Positions 23,901 to 36,895 of a DNA stretch of 64,000 nt are shown here, piece by piece. Both the position numbers and the translations under genes were made by a program. The stretch spans positions 1,240,001 to 1,304,000 of the forward strand of contig JAHREC010000062.1 in the NCBI GenBank assembly GCA_020081605.1. The letters run 5' to 3'. How positions within the stretch are numbered: position 1 is the stretch's first letter; the number at the start of each line of letters is the position of its first letter. Under the pieces are notes generated by a model, which had not been told where the DNA came from, did not search any database, and saw only the letters and a program-made list of their open reading frames with translations. This DNA is from Albifimbria verrucaria (lineage: Eukaryota; Ascomycota; Sordariomycetes; Hypocreales; Stachybotryaceae).

Positions 23901-26900
23901 CCCTCTTTAGTTCCCTTAGGCTTGCTTCGTTCTTCGATGATATCCAATATGAATTTAATAGCAGGGCGAGACATATAGTAGATAAAACCTCGTCGTTGAC
24001 TGACTTGATGGATATACCGGAGAACAATGTTTCGCAGCAAATTGTTCCACTTGAGCTGCATGTTGTGAACAACGAACCGGTTGTTAAAGTCACTCTCAAA
24101 TTCCGCAGTAGAGGGATGTTGAGTGTTTCATTCCTGACGTTAACTGAAGTTTCAGATGCTCGTTTGGTTCCATCCTCGTTAAGTACCTGACTGTCCGATG
24201 GCGATCTGGTCTGCATCTGCTCGAGCATCTGCTCCAAGAACTCCTTCTTTTCACGAAGCTTGAAAGTGTGCTTTCGTAAAGCGTCAAAATCCGTGACTGC
24301 TTCGGTGTCCTTGGAATCGCATCGGATAACCTTAAGTTCCGCTTCGCCGACATCGCGAGCATGTGTCTGCATCTGAGTACCCAGCTGTTCAAGACGATTT
24401 TCGATCAACTGCGCTTGGACTCTCTTTGGGTCATCATCATGGCTCATAATGCAAAAGTGAGTCGGTTCATTTCCGAAGGACTAGTCCGGGTTGGGTCTCC
24501 TGCAATCACGCCGCCAATGTCTGTTTGACGGAAATATGTCAGACGAGGCACGAATGCTAGAGGCAGGATCTTGGTATCTGGATGAGGCTCAGTTGGCAAG
24601 ATCCAGTCTAACTCAACAAAGTCATCCATGTCAATCCAACTGAAGTCGTTGTCAGGAATGGTGAAGCGAGAGAGATCGGGCTTCTCATCCTGATCAGTGA
24701 TGAGGTCGTGATAGAGCCCTTCTTGATGGCTTCAGTTGTTGTTCCTCGGAGACTCGCTGAAACAGCCCGTACGTCTGCGCTTGCCAGGTCTAGCTGAGCC
24801 GCATGGATCTTAATCCCAGTGGTTCTGCTTTGAGCGTTCTTGCTCTTGACCATTGTGTTAAACTCTTCTCTCCTCTGGTGAAGATCCAGCTTGAAACTGT
24901 CGAATCGGACCTTGAGACCTGTTGCAGAGACTGCATTTTCGGAATAGTCTTCAGCATCCTTGTGTTTGTAGATGTGACTGAGGAAGAGAGGAGCCAATAA
25001 AACACTGTACTTTACAGTCGCTAAATGGCGTCCAAATTTCTTGCTATTCTTCTCGCGACCAGGAAGAGATTGCCCTGTCGAATTGGAAGTGACATCGGCT
25101 GACCAAACAGACCCCACCATGCGTAGAAGTGCGTAAAGAATCGCGGCGTCAGGTGGACAGTGTTATAACTTCGTGAAGGCTCGGGGTTTTCAGCCATCCA
25201 CTCTCGATCAAGTGGCGCTCGGACAGCTATTGATAGATGGATATGGCGACTCCTAAATCCGCGCATCGCATCATATGGCACACCATTTTCGGACTTGGCA
25301 AACTTCGGGTTCTTAAGCACGACTTCGTAATGAGGCTTGAATTCGAAGCTTCTTCGTCCTTCCTCGATCGCTTGTTCAAACATCAGGCCAATTATCCACT
25401 GGACCTTGCCAGATAGCTTCATGGCCACCTTCTTGAAAACGGCGCCAGATTTGATGGAGTCTTCGCTGAGGTGACTACCCTCCTCTCCCTGGCGTCTCAC
25501 AGCCTCACGAACCAGATGGCTGTAGTCAGGTATGGCAAGAACATACTCGCCACTGTCGACAACCATGAAGCGCTTAGGGTCATCCTCTGAATTTACAGAC
25601 CACCTGACATCATTGCGCCAGCACATCAAGAAGCCAGCTCCGTTGCCCGTCACTTGATAAGGATCGCGAGTTCCCTTCAAGGCAAGGTGCATCTCACCAT
25701 CGCCCTTCCAAGCGATATTGATTCGAGAATGGAAGTTGAGTCGAAGCTTATCCCAGAACCCAACTCTCTCCGATGGGTCAACTTGAGGCTTTGTGAAAGA
25801 TTCAATAGCCATCATCATGTCTTGGATTGTCGGTTGATAGCATGGCCCCACGTAACCCGTGTAGGAAGTGCAGTGTTAATGTCAAAGAACATTTCGGAAT
25901 ATGACTTTACAGGACCGATTGTTCGTCGAACCTCGATTGCAAAGCTACCTTCATTAGAAGCAGCTGGGTCAGCATTCTTCGGAGGTATGACATTCACTCG
26001 CACGCGACGAGTCGATTCAACGCCTCTGTACTCCTCCGCAATCACAAAGTTTGTCTTCAGAGACACTGCGGGTATACGTGAGGATTGGCCTACTTTGAGG
26101 CATGGTATATGCAGCAGCGGTAACGGGTAGTCTCGGAGGCTGACTCTTGCCTCATCCATCTCAATGGATATGTGCATAGGTACCAAGAGACTGTACTGCA
26201 TGTCTCGCGGCATCCCTTTGCCAATCTTGTGAAGGAAATCCGGGAGCTCTTGGAGCGCAAACGTGGGCTTGTCAATGGTTAAGCGCAAATCTGAAATCAT
26301 CGTAGACATGAGTGCAGGTCGTTGAGGTACGTCAAGGATGGTTTCCGTCTCTTCCATATCATCGGGAAGATGGTTAGGCCCCCAGAATGCAGCACGAAGC
26401 TCTTGTGCACTGTCTTTTGCGATCTTGTAGGCACGGTCGATTCGCTTCTTCCAGGCCTGGGCATTGTACATGTCAAGCTGCAGGCGCGCCTCAGACTCCG
26501 AGACTCGTGCACTTCCATTAATGCCCACTTGTTCTTTCTCGGGGTCGTATCGCGGCACCCTGTCTCTACCAGGCCCGCGTCCTCTCCCTTCATGATCCAC
26601 GAAATCAACGCTGCGGCTTCGGAACCAGGAAGACGCTCCATCAGTGCGGCCTCTGGCATAGGCAGAGCAGGAGCGTTGCTTGCTACCTCCTTTTCTTGAA
26701 TCCTCTTCCCGGACCTTCTTCAGCTTGAGCTTGAAGGCTTCCTCCTTAGCCAATCGCTGCATTTGCTCAATGCGGCCTGTGCGATAAATCATACCCAGCT
26801 TCCATTCGAAAGCACCATCTTCAATCTCGAACAAGAAGTTGCGAGTTCGGATGGAAACCTTTGGCACTTTCTTCGGGCCTTCCGGTTTCTTCTCCAGAAT

Positions 26901-29885
26901 ATATTCATTGGTACCTGTCTTGAATCGATGATGAAGCTGCTGGACAGACTTGACGACGTTGACGATATTGTCTGTGATGCGGTTAAGAATCACTTCATGT
27001 GGGACAGCAAAACGGATCGCCTCCGAAGCAATGTCGATCATCTTCTCGTCGACATAGGTATTAGAAGACGTTTTACGCTTCATCTCCCTGAGGTCGACAC
27101 GAGCAGATTTGATGCTGAGCATCCTTGCCCAGACGTTTGGCATACGGGGCGGCTCTACATAGCTGCGGATAAGCCTGGCAGCTAAGTAGGGGCAGCCCAT
27201 CTATGGCGACCGGTTTCTAGACCGAAGATGTGGAGCATCATCAGTGGCTCATGAGGCATCTCAGCCTTGATTTGAACCAAGGCTGCTTTGACATCGATTG
27301 CTGTGATTTCTGGCGTAATGGTCGATAGGTTACTAGCCGGTATCATTGCTGGGGTGAGACGATCCGCACTGCCGTGTTGTTGAGTGCGAGGGGTATCGCG
27401 ACCAGTCTTCATGAAGGCCTTCCTCAAAGTCATTGCGGCCACACCGACAGCGTAATGCTTATACAAAGACCACTGCATGAGAATTGTGCGTACCGAGGCT
27501 TGTATGTGGAACATAGGGCCGTGATTGTCAGTAGAAGCAGTAAAAGCAAGCTCGAGGCGTGGTATGTTAACAAACGGCTCGACTTCCACCCTCTCAGCGT
27601 CCTCCATGATATGACCTTCTATGCCACGGGCATGCAAAGTCATCCGACGGCCGTCGCCCGGATTCTGATTCTTTTTCTTCGTTCGGGGTGTTGCCGGCGA
27701 TGGAGGGAGGTCTGAATCTGATTGCGTAACAGAGCGGCTCTGGGCCCGTCCCTGCCCACTCGCCGCTGAAGCCCATCCGACTTCTGTGCACGATACTCAG
27801 CGGACAAAACATCCAAATGCACCGAAACGCCGCGTGTATCATCCGAGATGTGCTCATCAATACCAGCAACTTCAACATTGAAGTCGGTGGCCTCGATATG
27901 ATACCGACAAAGCCAACTAGGCATTGACCGCAGAAAGTTCTTCTGCTTAACCGTCTTGGAAACGGCTCTCTTGTCGGGCTCAACATCGATCCTCAATTCT
28001 CGAACAATCTGCCGCAAACCATCCGTTATTTCTGGTCGGACCATGCTGATATAAAAAGACTGAATGTTGCCCGAACAATCGACAGAAACATCAGGACGAG
28101 CCGATAACTGAACCTTCATGTCGAAGGATTCGGTTGTGATCAAGTTGAATCGCTCATCGGATATTGTTTGATAGTATAAGTGGTGGGACTGGAGCCGGAG
28201 AGCAGCATCCAGCGAATAATGTAAGTCCTCTACAACGGAATGCGAGGACTCCATGTCGAATGAAATGGAGGATATAGACGAGATAATCAGATCGAAGTCG
28301 TCAGGGTCATCCGTTTTCTGCAGCGGTTTAAGCTTAATGCGGACCACTGGCTCGTGCATAGAAAACTTGATGCTCGCTTTGGGAAGCAAGCGTGAGATGA
28401 GTCGGTGATGTTTCTCCTGCTGGGCCCTGGGGGCCCGCGGCTTTGGTTGTAGTAGAGCAATGAGTAGCGGTAGATGTCGCGGGTCAAGGTCAACGGATGG
28501 AGATGTGACGACTGAGTTTGCAAATAGGATATTTGCGTTCTTTTCGGCGACACTGCCAGACTGTGACAGTTCAACCGTTTTGGAGGGCAGCGTAGTTCTG
28601 ACCGTCGTGGTGGCCATCGGTATGTAGATCAGTCTCTCTGGCTTGCCATGGCCGTCGTCCAATCCCACTGATATTGACAGGGCGGCAGCCAGGGCTTCGT
28701 GGGCAATGTCCTTGGAAGGGAAATACATGCGGTGTGCGGGCGACTTCGGATCCAGCCGATGTAAGTCTATGCCGACTTCTTTCATGGACGCACTGAGCAA
28801 GATGGGGTTGGCTGCCGGTCGGATGCTTTCAACCTTTTTGTGACGCCAACAACACTGACAGCAAACTGGACCTCCTTGATTCCTCTGAGAAGGAGCTGAA
28901 GAATTCCTTGGAATCGGATACGGTCCTCATGAGATCCTCGTTGGTGGTTCCAGGCTCATGTACTTCTTGCGCAACATTGCCAAGGAAGATGTCCAATGGC
29001 TCGTCTGTGTCAGCGGGCTTGTGGTCCTTGCGACATTCTTGGAACCGCCGAACACAGAGGAGCAAGTCGTCGTAAGGAACATGAACACGCCCCAGTTTCA
29101 GTGCTACCGTTGCGTCACGCAATCCGTCCCTTGATTCGTACAGGTAGCCATGTATGTTCAACTGGGCGTGATCCAGCATTTCCATGGAGTCGCCGCCTTC
29201 TGCAGTGAACATGATGCTGCGCATCGTCATGATCCATTCGGCCTGTCGCTCGCGCTTTCTGGATGTAGCTTTCTGGAAGAATAACCGAGCTCGATCGACC
29301 ATCTTGGTTCGGGTGTCGACTGCGACCGTAAGGCTTCCGAGCTGAATGTTGCCTACATCGACGACATTGACCGTCGAATTGGTTATCACCATGTCGACCA
29401 TTCGAAGCCATTTGACCTTGCCGTGTAGCTTTTTATCTTGTCCTTTACGTTTGTCAAACGCTTCCAGGTCTCGCTTCGCTTCTTCGCCTGCGCGCTTCTG
29501 CTGGAGGATCGCTTGGCCGTCGAGGCCGGGGATTTCGCATCGGTGGCGTCATGTTCGGCGTCGTCGGTATCTTCGTGGTTCGCGCCTCTCCTAGGTTTTT
29601 GCTGCCCTCGAGCTCGCGGATATCCAGGGTGACGACGACCTCGTTCAAGACAATGCTGAGCCAAGTGGGTTGGGAAAAGGTCGGCCTATGAATGACGAGC
29701 CCGAGGCTTCGAATCTCAACGGTACAGCCATCTCGCGGGGTGTAAGCGAGGCGGCGCAGGGAGAAGTAGCCGATGCGCTGGATGGAGATGCCGGTAACGA
29801 TGCGCAGGACGGCAAAGAGGACAAAGGACGAGAGGTACAGCAGGACGACAACCCCGAAGAGAAACGTCGGGCTAGGGAGAGCCAT
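20967..29885 (-). CDS. FMP27: Fmp27/BLTP2 (Hobbit-type) bridge-like lipid-transfer protein
   Basis: A protein of nearly 3,000 residues read from 29885 to 20967. It begins MALPSPTFLFGVVVLLYLSS, a membrane anchor, followed by GISIQRIGYFSLRRLAYTP as in fungal Fmp27. Next come LTNVKDKIK and VDMVITNSTVNVVDVG, the RBG/chorein-like repeats. The GFWDKLRLNFHSRINIAWKG block is at about 25750, the WPPWVPMEIMFDFQTDPFG block at about 23390, and YMTFAYIKMPSVVLCLSYKG at about 21900. A Ser-rich tail follows. The family forms a hydrophobic groove that moves phospholipids between the ER and the plasma membrane. The frame changes about 14 times. Sites I checked lie at homopolymers: T5 29596-29600, T5 29430-29434, T5 28835-28839, G4 27189-27192, C4 25846-25849 and C3 25073-25075. 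Each is mended by adding one base. No intron is needed. The gene is very probably intact in the organism. Confidence 0.93.
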
Positions 29886-31809
29886 GTTTCCGGGCTCAAA
29901 GGTCCGGACGGCAGCTACCTAATTGTGAATCGCATGCCTTTCGAATGTAATGCCGGAAGGAGCTCGAGAGAAGGAATCATGGGCGAGATTAATCGTAGAC
30001 TGCGCATATCTCGCGGCGGGGAAGTCTCCGAGGACTGCTCAGTCCATGGCCAGGTCCGCAACGGGTCGCAGGTCGAGTCAAGGGAGGAGGTTTCTCGTTG
30101 GTTGGGGAGCTATTCGGGTGTCGCAAATTAGCAGCGCGATCAACGGTTGATAAGCTATGCGGAAAGGACGGGACCTCGCGTTGGACGCTAGAGGTGGATG
30201 GTTTGGCGCGTGCTGGAGCCGGAGATGCCACGGGAAATGTATGATGACAGCGACCAGGAGGGAGCAGGTGTCTGTCGATGGAGGAGTGGGTGATGCGCTA
30301 CGTACGTACTGTGTATTGTGCGTCGGGTAGGTCTTGCGCTCACGAAGAGACGATCCCCTCACAAGACAGGCCCAGGTGCGGTGCTGATGCTATGGACCAA
30401 GTCAGACGCACTAGCGACGTCGAGGAGCTCTAAAACAGGAGGCTTCGGCGACAGAGGCCTTCGAAATGATGCTCGAGTTGAGGCTCGAGGCGTGGGAGCA
30501 ACGAAACGCTGAGCCAGGGCTACGGTACCGTCGAGGTGCAGCAAGGCAAGGTAGGGAGGTAGGTACATGGTACTTGCAGCAGCTGACCGATGGCCTACTA
30601 AAGTACTAGTAGGTACTAAGTGGGAGGTACCCGGTGGGGGAAACCAGCAAGCACAGCCGCCTCGACTCCAGGCTTGTCAGGCCCCGAGAGGCCCTCTCTG
30701 ACGTTGCAGATACGGCGTATTGCCTAGCACTAACCAAGAACAGTAGGGTATACCTGTTGGAACCAGATTACAACCACCAGCTGCCTCACCCTTCCTCTCA
30801 ATTGGGCACCAGTTCCACCAATCTGGAGATAAGGTACGACGTTCTTGGGGAAACTTGCAGGCATTAACTCTGCAAACGATCCATGCATGTCAATGCTTGA
30901 AGCTGCGTCCAAGCTCCCCGTCCCGCGGATCGCCAGAGTCAAAGTTTCAACAGGTCCAAGGCTGGCAAGGCTGAGTTAGGGTTCGGTAAACAAAGCCTCG
31001 GCCAGAAAGTTGTTTGCTCACGAAACAATCCTTGACCAGTCAGTCCCATGTCGAGATGGGGCCAAAGCACCATAATCAACGCATCTATTTCGTCATACAA
31101 TTAATTAACTGCTACACCCTGTGCTATGGCTCCATCGCCACGAGTATTCGGGGTTTAGTCGATAATTCGGATTTATCTGTGGGCGTCGAGGTTTAGTTGG
31201 CTTAGATAAGCACTTCTTTCGAGTCAGTTCAGCCTCTATTGTTCATCAATGAAACTCGTGCGTGAATCTCTGCTACGCTGACCTGGGCGGATCCACATGG
31301 CTTCTGAATCTTTTTCACGCATTGTTCGCGCCTCAGAGGGAAACAGAAAACCCTATTATCTTCTGACGAATGGGAACTGCCGTTTTGCCGTAATTGTGGA
31401 ATATTGCGAAAGAAGCATGTTGTGGCGGCGCAGAAATCCAGGATATAATTACAGGAACTGGTATTTATAGAAATCTATACAGTATTGTTGTACATTTAGG
31501 GTCCGCAGGGGCGTTTATTCGAACCATGTTCGAACAAGCGTGAAGCTGGCCTCCAGATATGCGTGTTGTGTCAAGTGTCTTATCAGACCTTTCCTGAAGA
31601 TGAGGTGAAGTAGAGGGTTGCGTAGATTCACTCTCTTCAATATGCTTCCTTCAAAAAAAAAAAATTTTCTTCCTGTCGGAAACTCAGCTCTGAAGAGATA
31701 CTGAACCTTTGGACAATCCTTGAGACCCGTCAAACCGCAGACTTCTACCAGAGTTGGCGTAGACGCAATCCAGCGGTGTAATAAGTGCAATGGTTCTCAC
31801 GTTGGTGAA
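29886..31809. other. Intergenic region: FMP27 promoter and leader
   Basis: About 1.9 kb without a recognisable gene. ORFs overlapping the FMP27 start in the plus strand are its antisense. A 13-base poly(A) tract lies near 31655. Short repeated GGTAGGTACATGG/AGTAGGTACTAAG-type motifs occur around 30550-30640. Confidence 0.45.
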
Positions 31810-32601
31810 TTATAAGTCTTTCGTATTGGCGGCTGAGCCCGTCTGTTCTCCAGCTCTCAACGCCGCGATACGATCGTCAATAAGTGCAATGTCGGCATCC
31901 ACGGCCAGAATCTGCTCCTTCATCTTGTTAATGTAGTCCTCATCCGACAATTTCGTCATCAGACTCCACTTGGAGCCAAGCCAGCCGTCACTGTCCTCGC
32001 GGCGGTTTGCTTTAGATGTTATTATCTGGTTGGCGATGAGCTGGCCTCCGGCACCCATCACCGTCCAGAATCCCATGCCAGGGATGATGCGGGTGGGACC
32101 ACCTGTCCGACGTGTCAACAAAGCGACCCATTTCAAGGGCATTGCAACATACGTAAAAGACCAGACATGGCTCCTGCAGTCGTCCCTGAGAGAGCGCTGA
32201 TGCCAATCTTCTCGAGCGGCTTCATCTGCTCTTCACCACCCCACGCCTTGGCCGTGGCAGTTCGAGTTACTAGTGACATGTGAGCGGCTGATTGACCCAG
32301 ATGTGAGCAAGAGACGTACGCCAGTAGGTTCCTCCGAGGGTGAACCATGAGATGCCGGTCATCGTGCCACCCAGGACGGCGCTGGTCTCCGTGGCAATGG
32401 AGCCTCCAATGCCCGCAACGACTCCGGCAGAACCTAGATGTTTCAGCTTCTGCCCGATGCTGTCACTTGATAAGAGAACTCACCCGACCATAGTCCAACC
32501 TTGAGCGCAGGGGAGAGCAGCTCGGTGACCTCGGGTGGCATGAACCCACGCCTCTTGTGCTGGGCCGTCAGCGCAGGCTGAGGTTCTTCGGTTCCACCCA
32601 T
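31810..32601 (-). CDS. Small Gly-rich membrane protein, Tim17/Tim22-like fold suspected
   Basis: Four exons give a protein of about 213 residues: 32484-32601, 32320-32433, 32153-32269 and 31810-32102. All three introns are GT-AG, 49-50 nt long, and keep frame. It starts MGGTEEPQPALTAQHKRRGF, then MPPEVTELLSPALKVGLWSG. Next come Gly-rich hydrophobic helices (SAGVVAGIGGSIATE, VLGGTMTGISWFTLGGTYW, GISALSGTTAGAMSGLLRGG, GMGFWTVMGAGGQLIANQ). A charged C-terminus with a coiled-coil-like KMKEQILAVDADIALIDDRIAALR follows. The GxxxG-rich helices resemble the Tim17/22/23 superfamily of mitochondrial inner-membrane proteins, but no diagnostic motif is clear. I know this only as a conserved uncharacterised fungal protein. 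It is divergent from eIF4B, with about 580 bp between start codons. Confidence 0.72.
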
Positions 32602-33179
32602 TGTGACGAGGGCAAGCTCAGCAAAAGCAGAAAGACGGGTATAAGTACAGTAAGATACAGAATAATTGTACAGTCAAAGAGTAGAAACAATTACCACGGA
32701 AACTAGATGACCCCGCCAAGGACCAGCTTCACATGGTGGCATGTACGTGGACAGACTGATCGAGGTTGACGATGTCTGAATATATCCAGGCACGCTGATT
32801 GGTGGCTCGGCCAGCCAGTTCGTTCTTCTGCAGGAAAAAAAAGGGAAGTCGAGAAGGTGCGGCGCTAGCTCCGGGCAGGACTAGCGCCACCCACTCCTGG
32901 TACTGAGAAAATTGAGCCAACCCTCACAAGTTCCAGCCTCCATTGCCGTTGCCATTTTCCCCTACGCTGGAGAGCAATTTTCGTCTCGTCAACCCAGACA
33001 CGGCACCACTTGTCAGGGTCCCAGCAAACGCTCCGCCTCCGACATCCCTTCCGCCGCCAGAATTGGCTTCGCCCGATCTCTCGGAATTTTTCTCTTCTCG
33101 AGGAGGAACTGTCCCGTCCGGTTCTATCCTCACCGTTGCGCGCATCGTTTCCGTTGCGCGTAGCCGCTAAACCGCAATC

Positions 33180-35237
33180 ATGGGTGCGTTGCGCGCCACC
33201 CTCGCCCTCTCTGCCTCGCGAAGCCTCTGCTGACCTGCTCTCGCGACAGCTCCTAAGAAGAAGGAACAGCAGAAGATGTCCCTGGGGGACTTTATGAATG
33301 ATAATGGTTCGTCTTGCCCTTCCCGCGCCCGCCCTTCCCTCCTTCAACCGGGGCACCCCACCAGGCACCGCACCGCACCGCAGCCTTGTCGACCTGCGTA
33401 CTGACCATCCATAGGTTTTGGTGCTGGCTCTTCTTGGGCCGATGAAGTCGAGGAGACTTATGGTAAGCCGTCCATCTTCCTCCCTTGCCTATGCCTCGTA
33501 TGCTGACACCCCTCTAGTCACCGGTATGCTGCCGCCGTTCCTGCTCGCCACGGCTCCTATATACTGACCTGTCCGATCCAGGTACCCAGCCCCTGCCTCC
33601 CAGCGATCGTGCCCGCTCCGGCGGCATGTCCTCTTGGCAAGACCGAGGTAAGATGCCCTCTGCTCGACATCTAAGTCGCCCGCTGACGCCAGACAGGCTA
33701 CTCTGTTCGCGAGCGCGATAGCTTCCCTCAACAGATCCCCGACAGACCTCCCTACACCGCCCACCTTGGCAACCTCTCCTACGATGCGACCACCGAGACT
33801 GTCACCGAGTTCTTCGAGGGCTGTGACGTCGCCTCCGTCCGCATCATTGAGGACCGTGAGATGCAGCGCCCCAAGGGCTTCGGATATGTCGAGTTTGGCA
33901 ATGTCGAGGGCCTCAAGAAGGCTCTTACTCTTGATGGAGAATCCTTCCAGGGTCGCATGATCAAGATCAAGATCGCCGATCCTCGTACGTACCCGGTCCG
34001 CTGCTCTTAGGAAATTCTGGCTAACTCGTTCCCCAGCTCGTGGCGGAAATGACCGTGGTGGTGACTCCAACCGTGACTTGAGCGATTGGACCCGCAAGGG
34101 CCCCTGCCTGACATTCCCCGTGCTGGCGGCGACCGTCAGCGTTCTGACTTTGGTGGTGAGCGCCGCCCCTCCCGCGATCCCGCCATGGAGAGCCGTGCCC
34201 TCGCGAGCACACCTGGGAGCGCCGCGGACCCCTCTCCCCTTCCCCAGCAGGAATCCCGCCCTGCCCCCGAGGGTATGGATGAGCGTAGCGAGTCCCAGCG
34301 TGGCAATCGCCAGTCCCCTGCTTCTTGGGGCGAGGGCAAGCCTGAGGGTGCCCGACCCCCAGGCGCGAGTTTACCGAACGCCCTGAGCGACCTGAGCGAC
34401 CTGAGCGCACTGTCACTGCCGCCGAGAAGGACTTCCAATGGCGCGACCGCATGCGCCCTGACGCGGCTGCCAAGTCTCCCGAGCCCGGCGAGACCCCACC
34501 TCTCCCTCTGCCCCCGTGGCTCCTGGTGGACGCCCCCGTCTGAACCTCCAGAAGCGAACTGTCTCCGAGGCCCCGATCTTCTGTCTCCCGGTGGCAGCGA
34601 CTCCAAGGCCAGCCCCTTCGGCGCTGCCCGTCCTATCGATACTGCTACTCGCGAGAAGGAGATTGAGGAGAAGAGACAACAGGCTATCCGCGAGAAGCGC
34701 GAGGCTGACGAGAAGGCCAAGGAGGAGCGACGCCTGGCAAAGGAAGCCGCCGCCAAGGCCGAGGCCGAGGCTGAGGCTGAGGCTGAGGCCAAGGAGAACG
34801 AGGAGCCCGCTAAGGAGGCCGAGGAAGCCAAGGCTGAGCAGCCCACAGAAAAGGAAGGCTCCGTCTCGGGAGAGCAGAAGGTGCCGATCCGATCGCGCGA
34901 GCCTCGCGAGCCCAAAGAGCCCAAAGAGCCCTTCAAGTCTAGGGCCACCGAAGCCGGCAACTGGAGATCCGGCCCCAGCGAGCCCCGAGGAGGATACCGC
35001 GGCGCTCCTGGCGGCCCCGCGGTGGTCGTGGAGGACGTGGAGAGGCTCCTCCCCGAGGCCCCGTGGTGAGGGCCGTGGCGAGGGCCGTAGCGAGGGTCGC
35101 GGCGAAGGCCGTGCACCTCGCGCCAACGGTTCCCTGCTCAGCAGGCCGCATCCGGTGGCGAGCCCGAGACCCCGGTCCAGGAGGATGATGGCTGGACGAC
35201 CGTCCCTAACAAGAAGGGACGTCCTGGCCGAGCTTAA
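33180..35237 (+). CDS. TIF3: Translation initiation factor eIF4B (RRM protein, yeast Tif3-like)
   Basis: The RRM (33735-33984) has RNP2 TAHLGNLSY and RNP1 KGFGYVEF. It is preceded by KKKEQQKMSLGDFMND, SSWADEVEETYVTGTQPLPPS and GYSVRERD, the eIF4B N-terminus. Seven coding exons are 33180-33183 (ATG plus one base), 33250-33306, 33415-33462, 33518-33523 (a 6-nt microexon), 33582-33647, 33697-33984 and 34037 to the stop at 35235-35237. The last exon encodes RGG/PER/AE-rich disordered repeats, a TAAEKDFQWRDRMRPD block, LNLQKRTVSEAP, a Lys/Glu-rich helix and the end DDGWTTVPNKKGRPGRA. It stimulates eIF4A helicase during mRNA scanning. Frame breaks at C4 34101-34104 and near 34365, 34500, 34580 and 35025 fit single-base deletions. 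Antisense ORFs here are by-products of GC-rich codon bias. Confidence 0.9.
33518..33523 (+). other. TIF3: 6-nt microexon of eIF4B
   Basis: Exon 3 ends ACTTATG before GTAAGC. This exon is TCACCG between CTCTAG and GTATGC. The next exon starts GTACCC after GATCCAG. Joined they read TAT GTC ACC GGT ACC (YVTGT), matching the conserved ETYVTGTQPLPPS of fungal eIF4B. Skipping it keeps the frame but removes two residues. Confidence 0.85.
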
Positions 35238-36895
35238 GCCGGCGGAGTGCGGGCGATGCCCCGTGTTGCGATTTCCTTTTCTCTTGGCACGACTAGAAAT
35301 GCTGTCACAAGATGCAAGTTACGGCTTGATCCTTAGCCAGCGGTGGGCGCCTCTCGGGTTATTTGCCAGATCTGTTGAAGATTCTTTCAAGCGTCTGCTC
35401 CTTTTATCCCAACCCTCGAGAACCTTATGATGTGGTCCATGAATTTTCCAGAGATGACAAGCAGCATTTTTCCTTCGTTTTTCTAAAGATTCATGTTATC
35501 TGATGGTCACTGGATTTCGGCTTGGGGCCTGCGGACATTGTAGACGCCGCGAGCAGCTGACGTGGTCAGCGCTTGACGTTGTTGGTGGATTCTTCGTCAC
35601 GCTACGATTCTTAACGAGGGGTAGAAGAGGACGGAATGGAAAAGAGTTACGAAGATGAGAATGAAGAAAAAATTGACAAAAAGACAAAAAGGCGTGTATC
35701 TTGACGTTAGCTGGCAATGGCAGGCTATTGAGAGAAAGGGGGAATTCGTTAACGCTTTCTGTGCATTTGGCCCGGCGTTTCTCGAACATCGTGAACCACA
35801 CACAAAGTCTTTGAGGCCAACGGGAATCAAAACGGAGGGCAGAAATGGGGCGTGGTTTTTAAAAACGTCGTTTGCATCATCATGAGTTTTGTTTTGTTTC
35901 GTCTCGACGCTTTCCGAGTGCAAATTGAGAGGAGCGGAGACAAGAGAAGAAGAAGTAGCAGCAGCACGAGGGATGTTTAGAGCTGAACACAGGAGGGTAG
36001 AAGGGGAGGGCCTGATGAAATGAAACGAAGGATTTAGGAAGTTTTAAAAAAGCCATTGATTCAATGATTCCTTAGGGGCGTGGTGATTGATTCCCTGTGG
36101 CGTGACTTGTGAGACGGGCTTCTGTGCTCGTTCGTAGGTCGAGTTTGTTGGCTGGTTTGACAGGTTGGCTCGCTTCTGACGCATGTGTGTCTCAGAAGGG
36201 GCCTGTGTATGAGTTTACGTGTGTAATGTTACTCGATGCCAGCGTTGGGGTTTGTGTTGGGCAGCGTCTATAAGCGTAGGAATCTGGCATCACGAGTTTG
36301 TAGAAACTTAGGGACGGATCCAGTGATTATGGGAAAGTTATGTAAGTGCAATGCATCATGAGTATTGAATCTGATGACAACTTGCCCACCATTTCCAATG
36401 AGGGTAACTATTGACAGGGCTATGACGAAGCAGTGATGCAGCAAGTTTCCCATAACAGCTTTAGTATAATGTACGGCACAAAGAGCCTCAAGTTCTAGAC
36501 TTACCCGTTTCGGTGGGGCTAGGAATTGGTGCTATTCCTCCGTCTTATGGATCGATGTGGTTCTGCCTGGTAGGCAGTTATATACTAACTATTAATACAG
36601 TAACTTGAAACTCGGAATAGTGTTGCCTGCTGAGGTGCGTATATAGATGTGGTTTTATGACAACGTCAACAATTACTCTGGTTTTAATGTGGATGCAAAG
36701 TTGTAAAATTAAACAGCAGATCTCTTACTTATGTGTCGTGTTGAGAAGATATAAAGACCGCAACTATCGCCAACCAAGACTCGGTCAGCACTTCCTCACC
36801 GCTAGACACTCGCATTCAACAGCATTCACATAATTTTACAATCCCAACTCCTCCAATCGTTCGAAAACTTCCCAATTACCTCAACAACCACCACC
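35238..36895. other. Intergenic: eIF4B 3' UTR and NUDIX promoter
   Basis: About 1.65 kb. No coding sequence is recognised. The second half is AT-richer and carries a TATA box at 36750-36756. Confidence 0.5.
36750..36756 (+). promoter_or_regulatory. Probable TATA box of the NUDIX gene
   Basis: The sequence GATATAAAGACC lies 146 bp upstream of ATG 36896, in a promoter otherwise free of ORFs. A long leader of CA-rich sequence without upstream ATGs (AACAACCACCACC) follows, as is usual before fungal start codons. Confidence 0.4.

Noticed and set aside
20967..29885. A cluster of about a dozen small genes on the minus strand
   Set aside because: Adjacent frames overlap by a few bases and together give Fmp27 from its N-terminal anchor to its C-terminal tail.
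34136..35116. Long minus-strand frames antisense to eIF4B
   Set aside because: They arise from the GC-rich repetitive codons of the eIF4B tail. The plus strand has the family motifs.
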